Shown here: in pieces, positions 36,631 to 44,676 of the stretch
Position numbering within the stretch: the first letter of the stretch is position 1
Layout of the letters: every line of letters starts with the position of its first letter
Origin: Aquimarina latercula DSM 2041
Lineage (GTDB): Bacteria > Bacteroidota > Bacteroidia > Flavobacteriales > Flavobacteriaceae
Direction: 5' to 3'
DNA: 64,000 bases
NCBI RefSeq assembly: GCF_000430645.1
Contig: NZ_AUMK01000015.1
Coordinates: 62,001 to 126,000, forward strand
The notes under the pieces: generated by a model
The model's database searches: none
Told to the model about the DNA's origin: nothing
The model's input: the letters and a program-made list of their open reading frames with translations, nothing else
Made by a program: the position numbers and the translations under genes

Positions 36631-37149
36631 ATGCAAGAATTCATAGATCAATTACCGAAACTGGCCAAAGATACACAGAACGAGAATAAAAAGTATTTTG
36701 CAAAGCTAAAAAAGAAACCACCAAAGAATTTGGATAGGTTTATGCAAGATTTACATACTAAAGAGTTTCAGAAAACCGATTGTCTAGAGTGCGCTAATTG
36801 TTGTAAAACTACAGGACCTTTATTTACAGATATTGATGTAGATCGAATCGCTAAGCATTTAAAAATGAAATCATATGATTTTGAAGAACAGTATCTAAAA
36901 AAGGATGAAGACGGTGATTTTGTTCTTAAGGAAGTGCCTTGTGCTTTTTTGGCTTCTGATAATTATTGCTTGATTTATGATGTAAGACCGAAAGCTTGTA
37001 AAGAGTTTCCACATACAGATCGAAAAAAGTTTCATCAAATTTCTGATTTAACTATGCAAAATATTACTGTTTGCCCGGCAGCGTATAATATTGTAGAAAA
37101 GATGAAAGAAGTTATGCCTTTAGAGCATAAAAGTAATAGACGTGCATAA
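36631..37149 (+). CDS. YkgJ-family cysteine-cluster protein
   Basis: 172 residues. Cys motif DCLECANCCKTTGPLF (about 50-65) plus PCAFL, YCLIYDVRPKACKEFP (about 115-130) and a late VCPAAYNIV are the eight-Cys cluster of the YkgJ/CxxCxxCC family, believed to bind metal (Zn or Fe-S). Cytosolic. Function not established. Its stop directly abuts the stop of the convergent gene with no bases between. Confidence 0.87.
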   Translation: MQEFIDQLPKLAKDTQNENKKYFAKLKKKPPKNLDRFMQDLHTKEFQKTDCLECANCCKTTGPLFTDIDVDRIAKHLKMKSYDFEEQYLKKDEDGDFVLKEVPCAFLASDNYCLIYDVRPKACKEFPHTDRKKFHQISDLTMQNITVCPAAYNIVEKMKEVMPLEHKSNRRA

Positions 37150-38025
37150 TTATCTATAAAATTGCCAAATGCCATTTTTGCGTCCTATTATATTTCTGTA
37201 TGTGATACGATCCCATTTACTATTTTGATTTGTACGAATTAATGGAGATCCATCAGTTCTTCGAAGATCATATAATCTACCATTACCCACTGGAATTGCC
37301 GTAAATGATAAGGTGTCAATATCATCAAATTGCCAGATGTTCTTTTTAGAATTCTCTAAAAGACTTTTTCTTAGCTCTTTATTTCTAATTGATAGTGTTA
37401 TTTCTGGATCAATGGCTGACATATCATAATATATTGGATTCAATGCAGTAATAATTTCATCCAAATTTTCTAAATCTTTTAGATTATTATAGAATGATTT
37501 TGCAAAAGCAATGGCTTCCTTATGACTTTTAGGATCAGATATGACATCAGCATTTAACCAGGACCAATGTGGTTTCTTTCCTGATAACGTTATTTCTTTA
37601 TGGACTGGAGAATCATCATTTTTGGTTTTGATCAATAGCAAAGTTTCTCCTCCTACACCGTCTATCCAATCTCCTTCAGTATACCTAACTAGTCGTACTG
37701 CAATATTCCCTTTATTTGACGAGGGATAAACAGATAGTTTGTTTTTTCCAGTTACTATATTCAATTCAACCTGGATGTGTTTCATTTCAGAATCTCCTTT
37801 AGGAGAAAGATATCCAATAGGAATGTCATTTAGACGTATTTCTGCACCAGTACCTTCTCCAGTACCTTCTATGTAGAGAATTTTATTTTGATATTTTTCA
37901 GCTGTTATACTAGTTGATTTTATAGGAGTATTAGTATTATCTAATGGGTAGGTGTTAAATCCATAAATAATTATACTAGCAAGTATGAAGAAAATAAATT
38001 TATAGGTTTTAAGTTTCAATTTCAT
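37150..38025 (-). CDS. Hypothetical exported protein
   Basis: 291 residues with an N-terminal hydrophobic signal/anchor (about 8-25, IFFILASIIIYGFNTYPL). The first half is beta-rich (LYIEGTGEGTGAEIRLNDIP, about 50-69), the C-terminal third reads YDLRRTDGSPLIRTNQNS. No family recognised. Downstream member of a leftward pair with the next gene, 14 bp apart; both are exported and unknown. Confidence 0.55.
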   Translation of the reverse strand: MKLKLKTYKFIFFILASIIIYGFNTYPLDNTNTPIKSTSITAEKYQNKILYIEGTGEGTGAEIRLNDIPIGYLSPKGDSEMKHIQVELNIVTGKNKLSVYPSSNKGNIAVRLVRYTEGDWIDGVGGETLLLIKTKNDDSPVHKEITLSGKKPHWSWLNADVISDPKSHKEAIAFAKSFYNNLKDLENLDEIITALNPIYYDMSAIDPEITLSIRNKELRKSLLENSKKNIWQFDDIDTLSFTAIPVGNGRLYDLRRTDGSPLIRTNQNSKWDRITYRNIIGRKNGIWQFYR

Positions 38026-38039
38026 TACTTAGTAATATT

Positions 38040-38681
38040 TTAATTTTTTATTTCTGTAAACTCTTCTTGATCGATTGTATCTTCAGGAAATATTGGAGCA
38101 GGTTCATAATGTCCGCTGATAGTAGAAAGTATTTCTCCAGTCTCCTTATCTATTTCTTCTGAAGAAAAACTTCCACCTAGATAAGGATCTCTAGAAGAAA
38201 AATCTACTTTATAATGTTTTTCTTCTTCATAAATAATCGTTGGAGAATATGGCGTTCCTTTATGAAAAATATCAGAATTCTTTCCGTTTGGATTTAGTAT
38301 AAGATTAATTACTCTAAGATGTTCTGCCGTTGGATTATAAAATGCAGTATTTTGACTTCCATTACTTTCAGAGCTTTTAGATACATTTTTTGAAGGCAAT
38401 TCGACAATAATACTCGAGTAATAGCTGGTGTTTTTGGGCAGATATAGTACGTTATACCCAAATTCTACAAGTATTCTCTGATCACTTGCTTTTACCGTAA
38501 TAAAATGAAAATCATCTTTTTTAATTTTTGGCACCTCTGATTCATTTATTTCTTTTAGTGCAGATTCAATAATATGTTCTCTTCCTAATTTAACTAATCG
38601 CTCGACTTCTTTATTTGGTTTGGCATTTTGAGAATATGTCACTTGAATAGATAGTAGAATTAATAAAAGAACTGATTTCAT
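38040..38681 (-). CDS. Hypothetical secreted protein
   Basis: 213 residues with a signal peptide (about 1-17, ending QVTYSQ). The mature part has a strand-rich region (FHFITVKASDQRILVEFGYN, about 58-77) and ends in an acidic PEDTIDQEEFTEIKN. No domain recognised. Upstream member of the leftward pair (14 bp to the next start), so the two may act together in the periplasm. Confidence 0.55.
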   Translation of the reverse strand: MKSVLLLILLSIQVTYSQNAKPNKEVERLVKLGREHIIESALKEINESEVPKIKKDDFHFITVKASDQRILVEFGYNVLYLPKNTSYYSSIIVELPSKNVSKSSESNGSQNTAFYNPTAEHLRVINLILNPNGKNSDIFHKGTPYSPTIIYEEEKHYKVDFSSRDPYLGGSFSSEEIDKETGEILSTISGHYEPAPIFPEDTIDQEEFTEIKN

Positions 38682-38770
38682 TTTTTGAGTTTGTTGTATT
38701 GATCGTTTAGAAAATTCCTAATGTTAATTATAAGGATTAGAAATATACTGCTAATTCATAAAACAAATGA

Positions 38771-38831
38771 CCTGATTTTATCAAGTATAAACTATATCTA
38801 ATGTCAAGAAACCCTCTTGATTATTATCAGG
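38771..38831 (-). terminator. Large stem-loop downstream of the SPFH operon
   Basis: Outer arms CCTGATTTTATCAAG and CTTGATTATTATCAGG pair around a long loop; an alternative inner hairpin TCAAGA/TCTTGA can form instead. It lies 27 bp after the last stop of the operon. There is no T-run, so it may be a processing or end signal rather than a strict terminator. Confidence 0.4.
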
Positions 38832-38857
38832 CCATTGTTCTCTATAAATCAATACTA

Positions 38858-39958
38858 CTAGAAATCTATATCATCTCCTGCACCCGCAGTAGCAAACTCG
38901 GAGTTGTATTTTTCCATTAATTCTCCCATTTTTAAGGCCATACGGGTATCAGTAGCCATTTTTGTACTCCATTGTGCTCCAACTGAACTCCAATCGGTTA
39001 CACTAAGCCCATATTCACCAAGTATAGAAGCTGCATCTTTTCCTTGTGACGCTCCCATATTTTGATGGCACATTATCTTTATATAAAGCTCAAAATCTTC
39101 GGTAACTTTATCAAGAGCGCTTCCACCATTTGAAGTATTTGCTTCTGTAGTTTCATTTGTTGCTGTCGATGCGAACTTACCGATATCAGAATTTAAAAAA
39201 GCATCTCCATATACTTTTGAGATGGCAAATGTAGTATCTTGAGACATTCTAGCAGTCCATTCTGCAGAAACTTCATCCCAAATAGGTTTTTCGGTTCCTA
39301 CTACTTTTAGCATTTCTTCTAGATTCATACCTCCCGCGATTTTTGCATTTGCAGCGGCCCAAGTTTCCATATCGATCCCTTTAATTGGATCAAGTAAGCC
39401 TCCTTCTGTGGCAGCCTCTATATGAGCATCCATTTGCGCATCAAGTTTTGCCTTTTGTTCTTTTAAAAAGTCGTCTGCAGCGTCAAAAGCTTTTCCTTCT
39501 GCTTTTTCTATTTTTATAAGAGTAGATGCTACGTGATCTTCTAACGAAAAGTGCTGATTATTTTTGAATCCATATTGCTTCGCTACAGTTTCGAAGTTCT
39601 CACTATTATTAATTTCATCTAATATATTTCTTGCGCTATCAGAATCTGTATTTAAAGCCTCTGGAAAACCTAATGTTTGTAGACATGCATTAAGTTTTCT
39701 TTCTTGTCCATTCGCAAACTGATTGAGATCTACCCATCCACCAGTAGTTCCATCGTTTTTCTTGTCATAACATAACCAAGGTTCTATATGTCCAATAAGA
39801 TCAGGATTGATATCTGGCCAGTTAAAATCTGCAGCTTCCTGAGAAGTATAATCATAATCAATCTCTGATGAAGATTGTTTGTTTTTTATTCCTAAGGCGA
39901 TCGCTTTTTGACCTTGTTCTGTTTTATCGTGATCCGTGAATTTGTGTATGTTACTCAT
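38858..39958 (-). CDS. Protein with two W/DT repeat units (DUF6620-like?)
   Basis: ATG at 39958 (MSNIHKF) chosen; an upstream ATG at 40054 would overlap the SPFH gene by 68 bp and add a basic, non-conserved tail. 366 residues, no signal, no helix. Two related units at about 190-255 and 285-350 share the pattern W-x2-V-x-A-x-W-x3-M-x2-D-T (WDEVSAEWTARMSQDTTF and WSSVGAQWSTKMATDTRM). I recall this as the DUF6620 type, but cannot confirm. Last gene of the SPFH/LipL32-like operon, 28 bp after the SPFH stop. Cytosolic; role unknown. Confidence 0.7.
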   Translation of the reverse strand: MSNIHKFTDHDKTEQGQKAIALGIKNKQSSSEIDYDYTSQEAADFNWPDINPDLIGHIEPWLCYDKKNDGTTGGWVDLNQFANGQERKLNACLQTLGFPEALNTDSDSARNILDEINNSENFETVAKQYGFKNNQHFSLEDHVASTLIKIEKAEGKAFDAADDFLKEQKAKLDAQMDAHIEAATEGGLLDPIKGIDMETWAAANAKIAGGMNLEEMLKVVGTEKPIWDEVSAEWTARMSQDTTFAISKVYGDAFLNSDIGKFASTATNETTEANTSNGGSALDKVTEDFELYIKIMCHQNMGASQGKDAASILGEYGLSVTDWSSVGAQWSTKMATDTRMALKMGELMEKYNSEFATAGAGDDIDF

Positions 39959-39986
39959 TTTATTAAATTTTTGTGATTGGTTTTTA

Positions 39987-41024
39987 TTAAAATTGAGACA
40001 GGATTTCCTGTTTTTTTTGCTTGTATTCTTGTTCGTCAATAAATCCAGCGTCAAACATCTTTTTTAGTTTTTCAAGTTTTTCCATTGGATCGTTTGGATT
40101 TGGTTGTGCAGGAGTAGTATTTTGTTGCTGTTGTGAAGATTGTTGATGATGATTCTGACTGTTCATCATATTTCCCATCATTTGTCCCATTCCTAGTCCA
40201 GCTCCCATTTGCATACCTAAATTTCCACCACCTTCGTTCTTTGCCATGTTTTTAAGAGCCTCTAGCTGTTGATAATCTTGATAACTTACACCAAGTTCTT
40301 TCATTGCTTGTGCTTCGGCACTCATGTCCGAAATTCTACCGATTCTAGTTTTTGTTTCTTGATCAAAACTGGTTCCCTCAATTCTAAAATCAAGTAGTTC
40401 GAATCCTAATGCGTTAAAAATTTCTTTACTAGTTGTTTTGGAAAATTCTGCAATCTCGTTGCGATGTTTATCAATATCAATATAGCTAAAAGATGCTTTG
40501 GCAAGAAAATCACTAATTGGTTGTGTAATCCTTGATAAAATTACTTTTTGTATGGATCTCACCGGATAGTAGTCATCACCTGCGATTACATTGGTAAAGA
40601 AATCAACAGCTTTGGTTATTCTAAAGGAAAAATTTCCAAATGCACCTAAACCTACAGGAAAATTATAAACAGGATCTTTATAGGTTATAGGAGAAGGTGT
40701 ACCCCAACGTATGTTTTGCATTTCTGCTTTTCGATAAAAAAAGATACCTACTTTATGTGCAGATTCAAACTTATACATAAGGTTTTTTATGGTAGTCCAA
40801 AATGGGATATTACCTGTCTTAAGATCATAAAGCCCCTCTTCTTCAAAAAAGCCTTCAACTTTACCTTCGTATACAAAAAGACATCCCTGTCCTGGTCCGA
40901 CAATAAGTTTTGAAGCATTTTTAATCTCATCTCCACTTTGTGTCCACTTTTCAAAAAGTATATCAGATTTTGGATTATTCCATTCAATAACTGAGCGCAG
41001 TTGATTGCTAAAAGAGTTTGACAT
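39987..41024 (-). CDS. SPFH-domain protein with C-terminal SHOCT
   Basis: 345 residues. No signal peptide. SPFH (YdjI/'virion core' type) spans about 20-240, seen in LIVGPGQGCLFVYEGKVEGF (about 41-60) and PVYNFPVGLGAFGNFSFRI (about 117-135). A Gly/Met-rich segment (about 262-285) and a Gln/Asn-rich linker lead to a SHOCT domain, MEKLEKLKKMFDAGFIDEQE (about 315-334). SPFH proteins assemble in rings at membranes; Bacillus YdjI recruits the PspA-like YdjF. It is the largest structural member of the operon, 16 bp behind the zinc-ribbon protein. A stress-response scaffold is a reasonable inference. Confidence 0.88.
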   Translation of the reverse strand: MSNSFSNQLRSVIEWNNPKSDILFEKWTQSGDEIKNASKLIVGPGQGCLFVYEGKVEGFFEEEGLYDLKTGNIPFWTTIKNLMYKFESAHKVGIFFYRKAEMQNIRWGTPSPITYKDPVYNFPVGLGAFGNFSFRITKAVDFFTNVIAGDDYYPVRSIQKVILSRITQPISDFLAKASFSYIDIDKHRNEIAEFSKTTSKEIFNALGFELLDFRIEGTSFDQETKTRIGRISDMSAEAQAMKELGVSYQDYQQLEALKNMAKNEGGGNLGMQMGAGLGMGQMMGNMMNSQNHHQQSSQQQQNTTPAQPNPNDPMEKLEKLKKMFDAGFIDEQEYKQKKQEILSQF

Positions 41025-41040
41025 GTTTTTTGTTTTTGAA

Positions 41041-41808
41041 TTATATATAATCGATTAGAAATGACATTTTTGACGTGAGATCTTTTTCGTACCTATCTTG
41101 ATAATCAGGAATGATTTCTATTCTTTTTTTTAGAAAGGTTTCGATGTATTTTCGATATTGAGTGATTAATTCGTCCTTACTAATTATATCTCGATCGCTT
41201 AGGTAGTTTTGAAACTTAAGATCTTCGTAAGTTAGGTGATGTTTAAGCGCTGCTGCTTGTCCTAATGCATCAACAGCAAAATGTTCTATGTTTCTTGCTT
41301 TGGTTCCTGGTTCGAAGGTGTTTACAGTTTGACAATAATCACAGGTGCTATAATAAGATCTGAAAAAATTACTTTTTACAGGAAGTTTTGCCTGACATTG
41401 AGTACACGAAAAATCTTCTGATAATGTTTCTTTTACAGATGACAATAGTTTTTTTGAAGCTTTTTCAAAAATTCGTACTTCATATGATTTTAGCTCTTGA
41501 TTTAAATCGTGCTGTAACTTAAATCCTTTATTTCGTTCATTGATAAATTTAGTTGAACCATATTCTAAATCTGAATCTAAAAATGTTTGTTCTACTTTAT
41601 CAAACCAGGTATCATCTATTTTTGATATCAAATCAGATGCCTGCGAGTATATTCCTTGCCAAGCATTTTGAAATGTGATAGTTTCAAAATCTGTAGCTTC
41701 AAATAGTAATGGTAATGCTTCTTCTGTTTTACTAAGTACTTCGTGAAATCTATCTTTTATTTTTAAAAGAAAAGTATCCCATCTGTTTTGCGTAGAAATA
41801 AAAGACAT
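41041..41808 (-). CDS. Central zinc-ribbon protein (YdjG/YdjH-like context)
   Basis: 255 residues, no signal. N-terminal two thirds are helical (ALPLLFEATDFETITFQ, about 28-44); the middle carries two CxxC pairs, CTQCQAKLPVKS (about 136-147) and CDYCQTVNTFEP (about 157-168), a zinc ribbon. The C-terminal part is helical with KRIEIIPDYQDRYEKDLTSK. I recognise no exact family. Zinc-ribbon proteins beside SPFH genes occur in the B. subtilis ydjFGHI operon, which suggests a related role. 19 bp after the upstream small zinc-ribbon gene, 16 bp before SPFH. Confidence 0.7.
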   Translation of the reverse strand: MSFISTQNRWDTFLLKIKDRFHEVLSKTEEALPLLFEATDFETITFQNAWQGIYSQASDLISKIDDTWFDKVEQTFLDSDLEYGSTKFINERNKGFKLQHDLNQELKSYEVRIFEKASKKLLSSVKETLSEDFSCTQCQAKLPVKSNFFRSYYSTCDYCQTVNTFEPGTKARNIEHFAVDALGQAAALKHHLTYEDLKFQNYLSDRDIISKDELITQYRKYIETFLKKRIEIIPDYQDRYEKDLTSKMSFLIDYI

Positions 41809-41827
41809 TATCTGAATTTGTTAGGTT

Positions 41828-42028
41828 TTAATAGAATTGATTTCCGCAGAAATCGCAATATTTGAGATCGGTGTCACTTGGTCTTGCAGCACCACAGCTT
41901 ATGCATTTTTTTGTTTCTAAGCCAGCATTCGTTTCTTCATATTTTTTTGTGGAAGAAATAGCATTCCCTAAGATGTCATCTAGAATATTTTTTTTCTTTT
42001 TTTCATCTTTATTGTTGTCTTCTTCCAT
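41828..42028 (-). CDS. Small zinc-ribbon protein
   Basis: 66 residues, highly charged start (MEEDNNKDEKKKKNILDDIL) and a C-terminal zinc ribbon CISCGAARPSDTDLKYCDFC (about 42-61), four Cys as two CxxC pairs. No membrane helix. Such mini zinc ribbons typically serve as adaptors. It is separated from the LipL32-like gene by 95 bp that hold a 15-bp hairpin and by 19 bp from the larger zinc-ribbon gene. Confidence 0.75.
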   Translation of the reverse strand: MEEDNNKDEKKKKNILDDILGNAISSTKKYEETNAGLETKKCISCGAARPSDTDLKYCDFCGNQFY

Positions 42029-42053
42029 ATAGGTAAGCGATTAAATTCAGGAT

Positions 42054-42094
42054 GTTATCCCTACATGGTTGTTATAAATCCATGTAGGAATAAC
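42054..42094 (-). other. Intercistronic hairpin in the SPFH operon
   Basis: 15-bp stem (arms GTTATTCCTACATGG and CCATGTAGGGATAAC as read on the minus strand, one G-U pair) around an 11-nt loop. It pairs fully only on the minus strand, the transcribed one. No T-run follows, so it is more likely an RNA-processing or stability element than a terminator. Confidence 0.55.
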
Positions 42095-42123
42095 AGCTCC
42101 TTATATCATCTAATAGCAATATG

Positions 42124-42813
42124 TTATTTGCTTAATCCGGCTTTTAAATCTTTAATAGTTTTGGCCATTACTACACCTGGTAGTTTTACCGGTGCAGCAA
42201 CTTCTGCTAAGAAAGTACCTTTTACTTCTCCAGTTTTGTAAGTAGTGAAACCGATACGGTATAAACCAACAGTTAATGCTTTTAAAGGATCATTAACATC
42301 GCTTTTATATCTCAATAGGGAGTTGTAAGAGCTACCACTTGGTTGCTTTGGCATTTCACCGCTATCATCATTTCTTTCTAAAATTGTCCAGTTGGCACCA
42401 TCTACAGCATCTTGACTGATATTGGCTGTGCTAATGATATCGGATCTTTCTAATGTAATGTATGTGTCAAAATAATCTCCGGATTTTGCATTTTTAGTAT
42501 ATGCTTCGGATTTGATTGCTTTTTTTACTTTAGCTTTACCTACAGGAGACATCATTCTTACTCCAAGTTCTGGAGCAACTGCAGGAACCCATACATAAAT
42601 ATAATAGAACTTTTTTCCATCTTTTACTTCATCCTCATTTCCTGGAGCAGCATATCCAAGATATGATACAACATCTGTATAAGGTACTTTAATTGTTTTT
42701 GGACCTATTTTTTTCTCAATAGAGCTTCCGAATTTTTTTAACTTTTGAGCTTGTAAAGTGGTTGTAGTTCCAAGAACAATAAGGCTTAATAGAAATAAAA
42801 CTTTTGTTTTCAT
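42124..42813 (-). CDS. LipL32-like secreted protein
   Basis: 229 residues. Clear homology to the leptospiral surface protein LipL32: [20 protein letters not shown] (about 69-88) corresponds to [28 protein letters not shown] and [19 protein letters not shown] (about 186-204) to GLYRISFTTYKPGEVKGSF. LipL32 is a beta-sandwich with Ca2+ binding, thought to sit in the outer membrane and bind matrix proteins. Here the signal peptide ends TTTTLQAQ with no Cys, so it is secreted or periplasmic, not lipidated. Third gene of the operon, 30 bp after the zinc-ribbon membrane protein. Function in this organism unknown. Confidence 0.88.
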   Translation of the reverse strand: [229 protein letters not shown]

Positions 42814-42843
42814 AATGTAGTAATTTGTGTAATTTAAATTTGT

Positions 42844-43188
42844 TTAATTAGTAAATAATGGTAACACTGTTATTAGTGTAATTAGTAATAAAAAGATGAT
42901 TATACCTGTAAAATGATACCACGGAATTTTGATTCGATTTTTTTCAAAATGTTCGAAGCTATTAATTAGTTTTTCGTTGTCGAATTCTTGTTTTTCAAAA
43001 GCACCTTTGCAGTGACTACACACAGAGTATACTTTTTTCCACAGTGGAAAGAACGGAATCCAGAATACGTGAAAGTACTTTCTATATCCTTGAATCCACA
43101 TTTGATTTTCTGTTTTGCAAAAAGGACAACAACCTCCATCAAGCTTTGCAGGATGAATTGTAGAAGAACTTGTTCCGAAGATTATCAT
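42844..43188 (-). CDS. Zinc-ribbon protein with one membrane helix
   Basis: 114 residues. N-terminal zinc ribbon: GGCCPFCKTE (about 19-28) and VCSHCKGAFE (about 57-66) supply the Cys pairs, with an aromatic core FHVFWIPFFPLWKKVYS between. A C-terminal membrane helix (about 93-113) anchors it. This layout is shared by zinc-ribbon_15 membrane proteins, which are common beside stress or toxin loci. Second gene of the operon; 114 bp (with a hairpin) behind the first gene. Confidence 0.78.
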   Translation of the reverse strand: MIIFGTSSSTIHPAKLDGGCCPFCKTENQMWIQGYRKYFHVFWIPFFPLWKKVYSVCSHCKGAFEKQEFDNEKLINSFEHFEKNRIKIPWYHFTGIIIFLLLITLITVLPLFTN

Positions 43189-43236
43189 GGTACGAGTATA
43201 AGTTTGATATTTATTTTTATGAATTTTGGTTGTTCA

Positions 43237-43285
43237 GAATTGAGGAGAGAATGATATCTCTAAACACGATGTTCTCTCCCCATTC
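43237..43285 (-). other. Intercistronic hairpin between first and second operon genes
   Basis: Inner arms GGAGAGAA (43244-43251) and TTCTCTCC (43272-43279), extended by GAAT/ATTC on the outside, loop of 20 nt. No T-run. Another processing-type structure in this operon; partial termination is also possible. Confidence 0.4.
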
Positions 43286-43302
43286 TTCAACTAACTAACA
43301 TT

Positions 43303-43725
43303 TTATGTAAAGAAAAGGAATGATGCTACGATCATCCATCCACCAACGATCAATCCAAATACTCCTAGTTTACCTTGTTTAGGAGCTAGTTTTGCTCTCA
43401 ATTCGTTTGCTTTTTCCTTTGCTGCTTCATTTTTGGATAAGAAAAATTTATTGATAAGTCCGAAACCTAACATAAATCCAAGTACTGCAGAGATGATATT
43501 ACCGGCTAATAAAGTCACCCACCAGATAGGATAGGTAGTAAGCCATCCTAGATTTAAGATTGCTGAAATAATTCCCCAAACACCCCAGAAACAGAATACT
43601 AGACCAATCCATCCTTGATAAGGCTCTATTTTTTCTAAAAGTTCTTTTGCGTTTGGTTTTTTTGAAAGCAATAGTGATGGTACTGCTAAAATACTTAATA
43701 AAATTAATGAGATTCCCCAGATCAT
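43303..43725 (-). CDS. Small membrane protein heading the SPFH operon
   Basis: 140 residues with about four helices (about 2-20, 38-58, 67-91, 120-139) and a charged cytoplasmic loop [20 protein letters not shown] (about 99-118). The second helix carries [16 protein letters not shown]. No family recognised. It is the first gene of the operon and lies 133 bp downstream of the CCCTGAAAACAGGG palindrome. A membrane anchor or sensor for the SPFH/zinc-ribbon proteins is plausible. Confidence 0.7.
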   Translation of the reverse strand: MIWGISLILLSILAVPSLLLSKKPNAKELLEKIEPYQGWIGLVFCFWGVWGIISAILNLGWLTTYPIWWVTLLAGNIISAVLGFMLGFGLINKFFLSKNEAAKEKANELRAKLAPKQGKLGVFGLIVGGWMIVASFLFFT

Positions 43726-44031
43726 GTCTTTATGGTTTTATAGGGTTAGTAATTAGTTTAATGCTGTACGTTTTGATATTTTGTTTATCAATAACTACAG
43801 TACAAAGATGTGATTTATATAAGCTGTTAGAAACACAGTTTCTGGTGAAAATGAGTACCCTGAAAACAGGGATGTATTACTTTTTTAAGTCTGAAAATAG
43901 GAGAGAAGTGTGTGCCGTTTTGGGTACACACCTAGTGTCACCAACAATAGGATGGGCGTAATAATGGGGAAGAAATATTTAAATAAATAGAGATTGGTAT
44001 GAGAGTAACTTAACTTTTTGTCTTAAGAATT
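43726..44031. promoter_or_regulatory. Regulatory interval of the SPFH/LipL32-like operon
   Basis: A 306-bp gene-free stretch between the response-regulator stop and the operon's first gene. It holds the palindrome CCCTGAAAACAGGG (43858-43871), a second perfect dyad AGAAACACAGTTTCT (43829-43843) and a minus-strand CATCTTTG (43803-43810), one base from the -7 consensus. No terminator for the two-component genes is visible, so read-through is possible. Confidence 0.6.
43858..43871 (-). promoter_or_regulatory. CCCTGAAAACAGGG operator, copy 1
   Basis: Perfect 5-bp inverted repeat CCCTG / CAGGG around AAAA, 133 bp upstream of the first operon gene. An identical 14-mer occurs at 47014-47027 before the sensor-kinase gene. 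Likely target of the NarL-type regulator encoded between the two. Confidence 0.7.
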
Positions 44032-44676
44032 TTAATGCTCTACGTAATTCATTTTTATAGCATACTTTGTAAGACCTGCTAGGTTTCTTACATTAAGTTT
44101 AGCAATTAAGTTCTTTCGATAACTTTCTATAGTATGTTTACTTAAGAATAATTTATCCGCGATTTCCTGAGTGGTGAATTCTTGAGCAATTAATGTAATA
44201 ACATCTATTTCTCTTTGAGTAAGTTTTATTTCTTCATCTTTCTTTTTGGAAAACTTATTTTCCATATAAATATCCTTTATCTCACGAGAAAAATATTTTT
44301 CTCCACTCAATATAGTCTGTATTGCTTTTAGAAGTTCTTCTTTTTCAGCGTTTTTAGGAACATAACCATCCACATCATGTTCGATTAGGTTATCAATCAT
44401 ATCTGGATTGTTATGCATACTTACGACAAGTGTTTTTATAGTAGAACTTCGTTCTTTTACGATCTTGTTTAGAGCAATACCGTCCATTTCTGGCATAGTA
44501 ATATCAGTGATGATTAAATCTATTTTTTCATCAGGGTTGATTTCTAGGTATTTAGCAATATGCTTGCCGTTTTTAGCTGTTAAAAGAATATTATAATCGT
44601 TTTCAGAATTTAAGATGCTTAATAATCCATCTAAAAACATTTTATGATCATCAGCTATAATTAGGTTGTACTTCAT
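44032..44676 (-). CDS. NarL/FixJ-type response regulator
   Basis: 214 residues: receiver domain about 1-120 with acidic pair DDH (about 9-11), phospho-Asp in LIITDITMPEMDG (about 54-66), and K in VPKNAEKEE (about 107-115); LuxR-type HTH at about 145-210 (LTQREIDVITLIAQEFTTQE, IADKLFLSKHTIESYRKNLI). Output is transcriptional. Its start overlaps the sensor-kinase stop by 26 bp, so the two are translationally coupled. Probably binds the CCCTGAAAACAGGG palindromes before its own operon and the SPFH operon. Confidence 0.93.
   Translation of the reverse strand: MKYNLIIADDHKMFLDGLLSILNSENDYNILLTAKNGKHIAKYLEINPDEKIDLIITDITMPEMDGIALNKIVKERSSTIKTLVVSMHNNPDMIDNLIEHDVDGYVPKNAEKEELLKAIQTILSGEKYFSREIKDIYMENKFSKKKDEEIKLTQREIDVITLIAQEFTTQEIADKLFLSKHTIESYRKNLIAKLNVRNLAGLTKYAIKMNYVEH

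Noticed and set aside
39959..40054. Upstream ATG for the W-repeat protein
   Set aside because: Adds a lysine/asparagine-rich tail and overlaps the SPFH gene by 68 bp; the ATG at 39958 fits the operon spacing.
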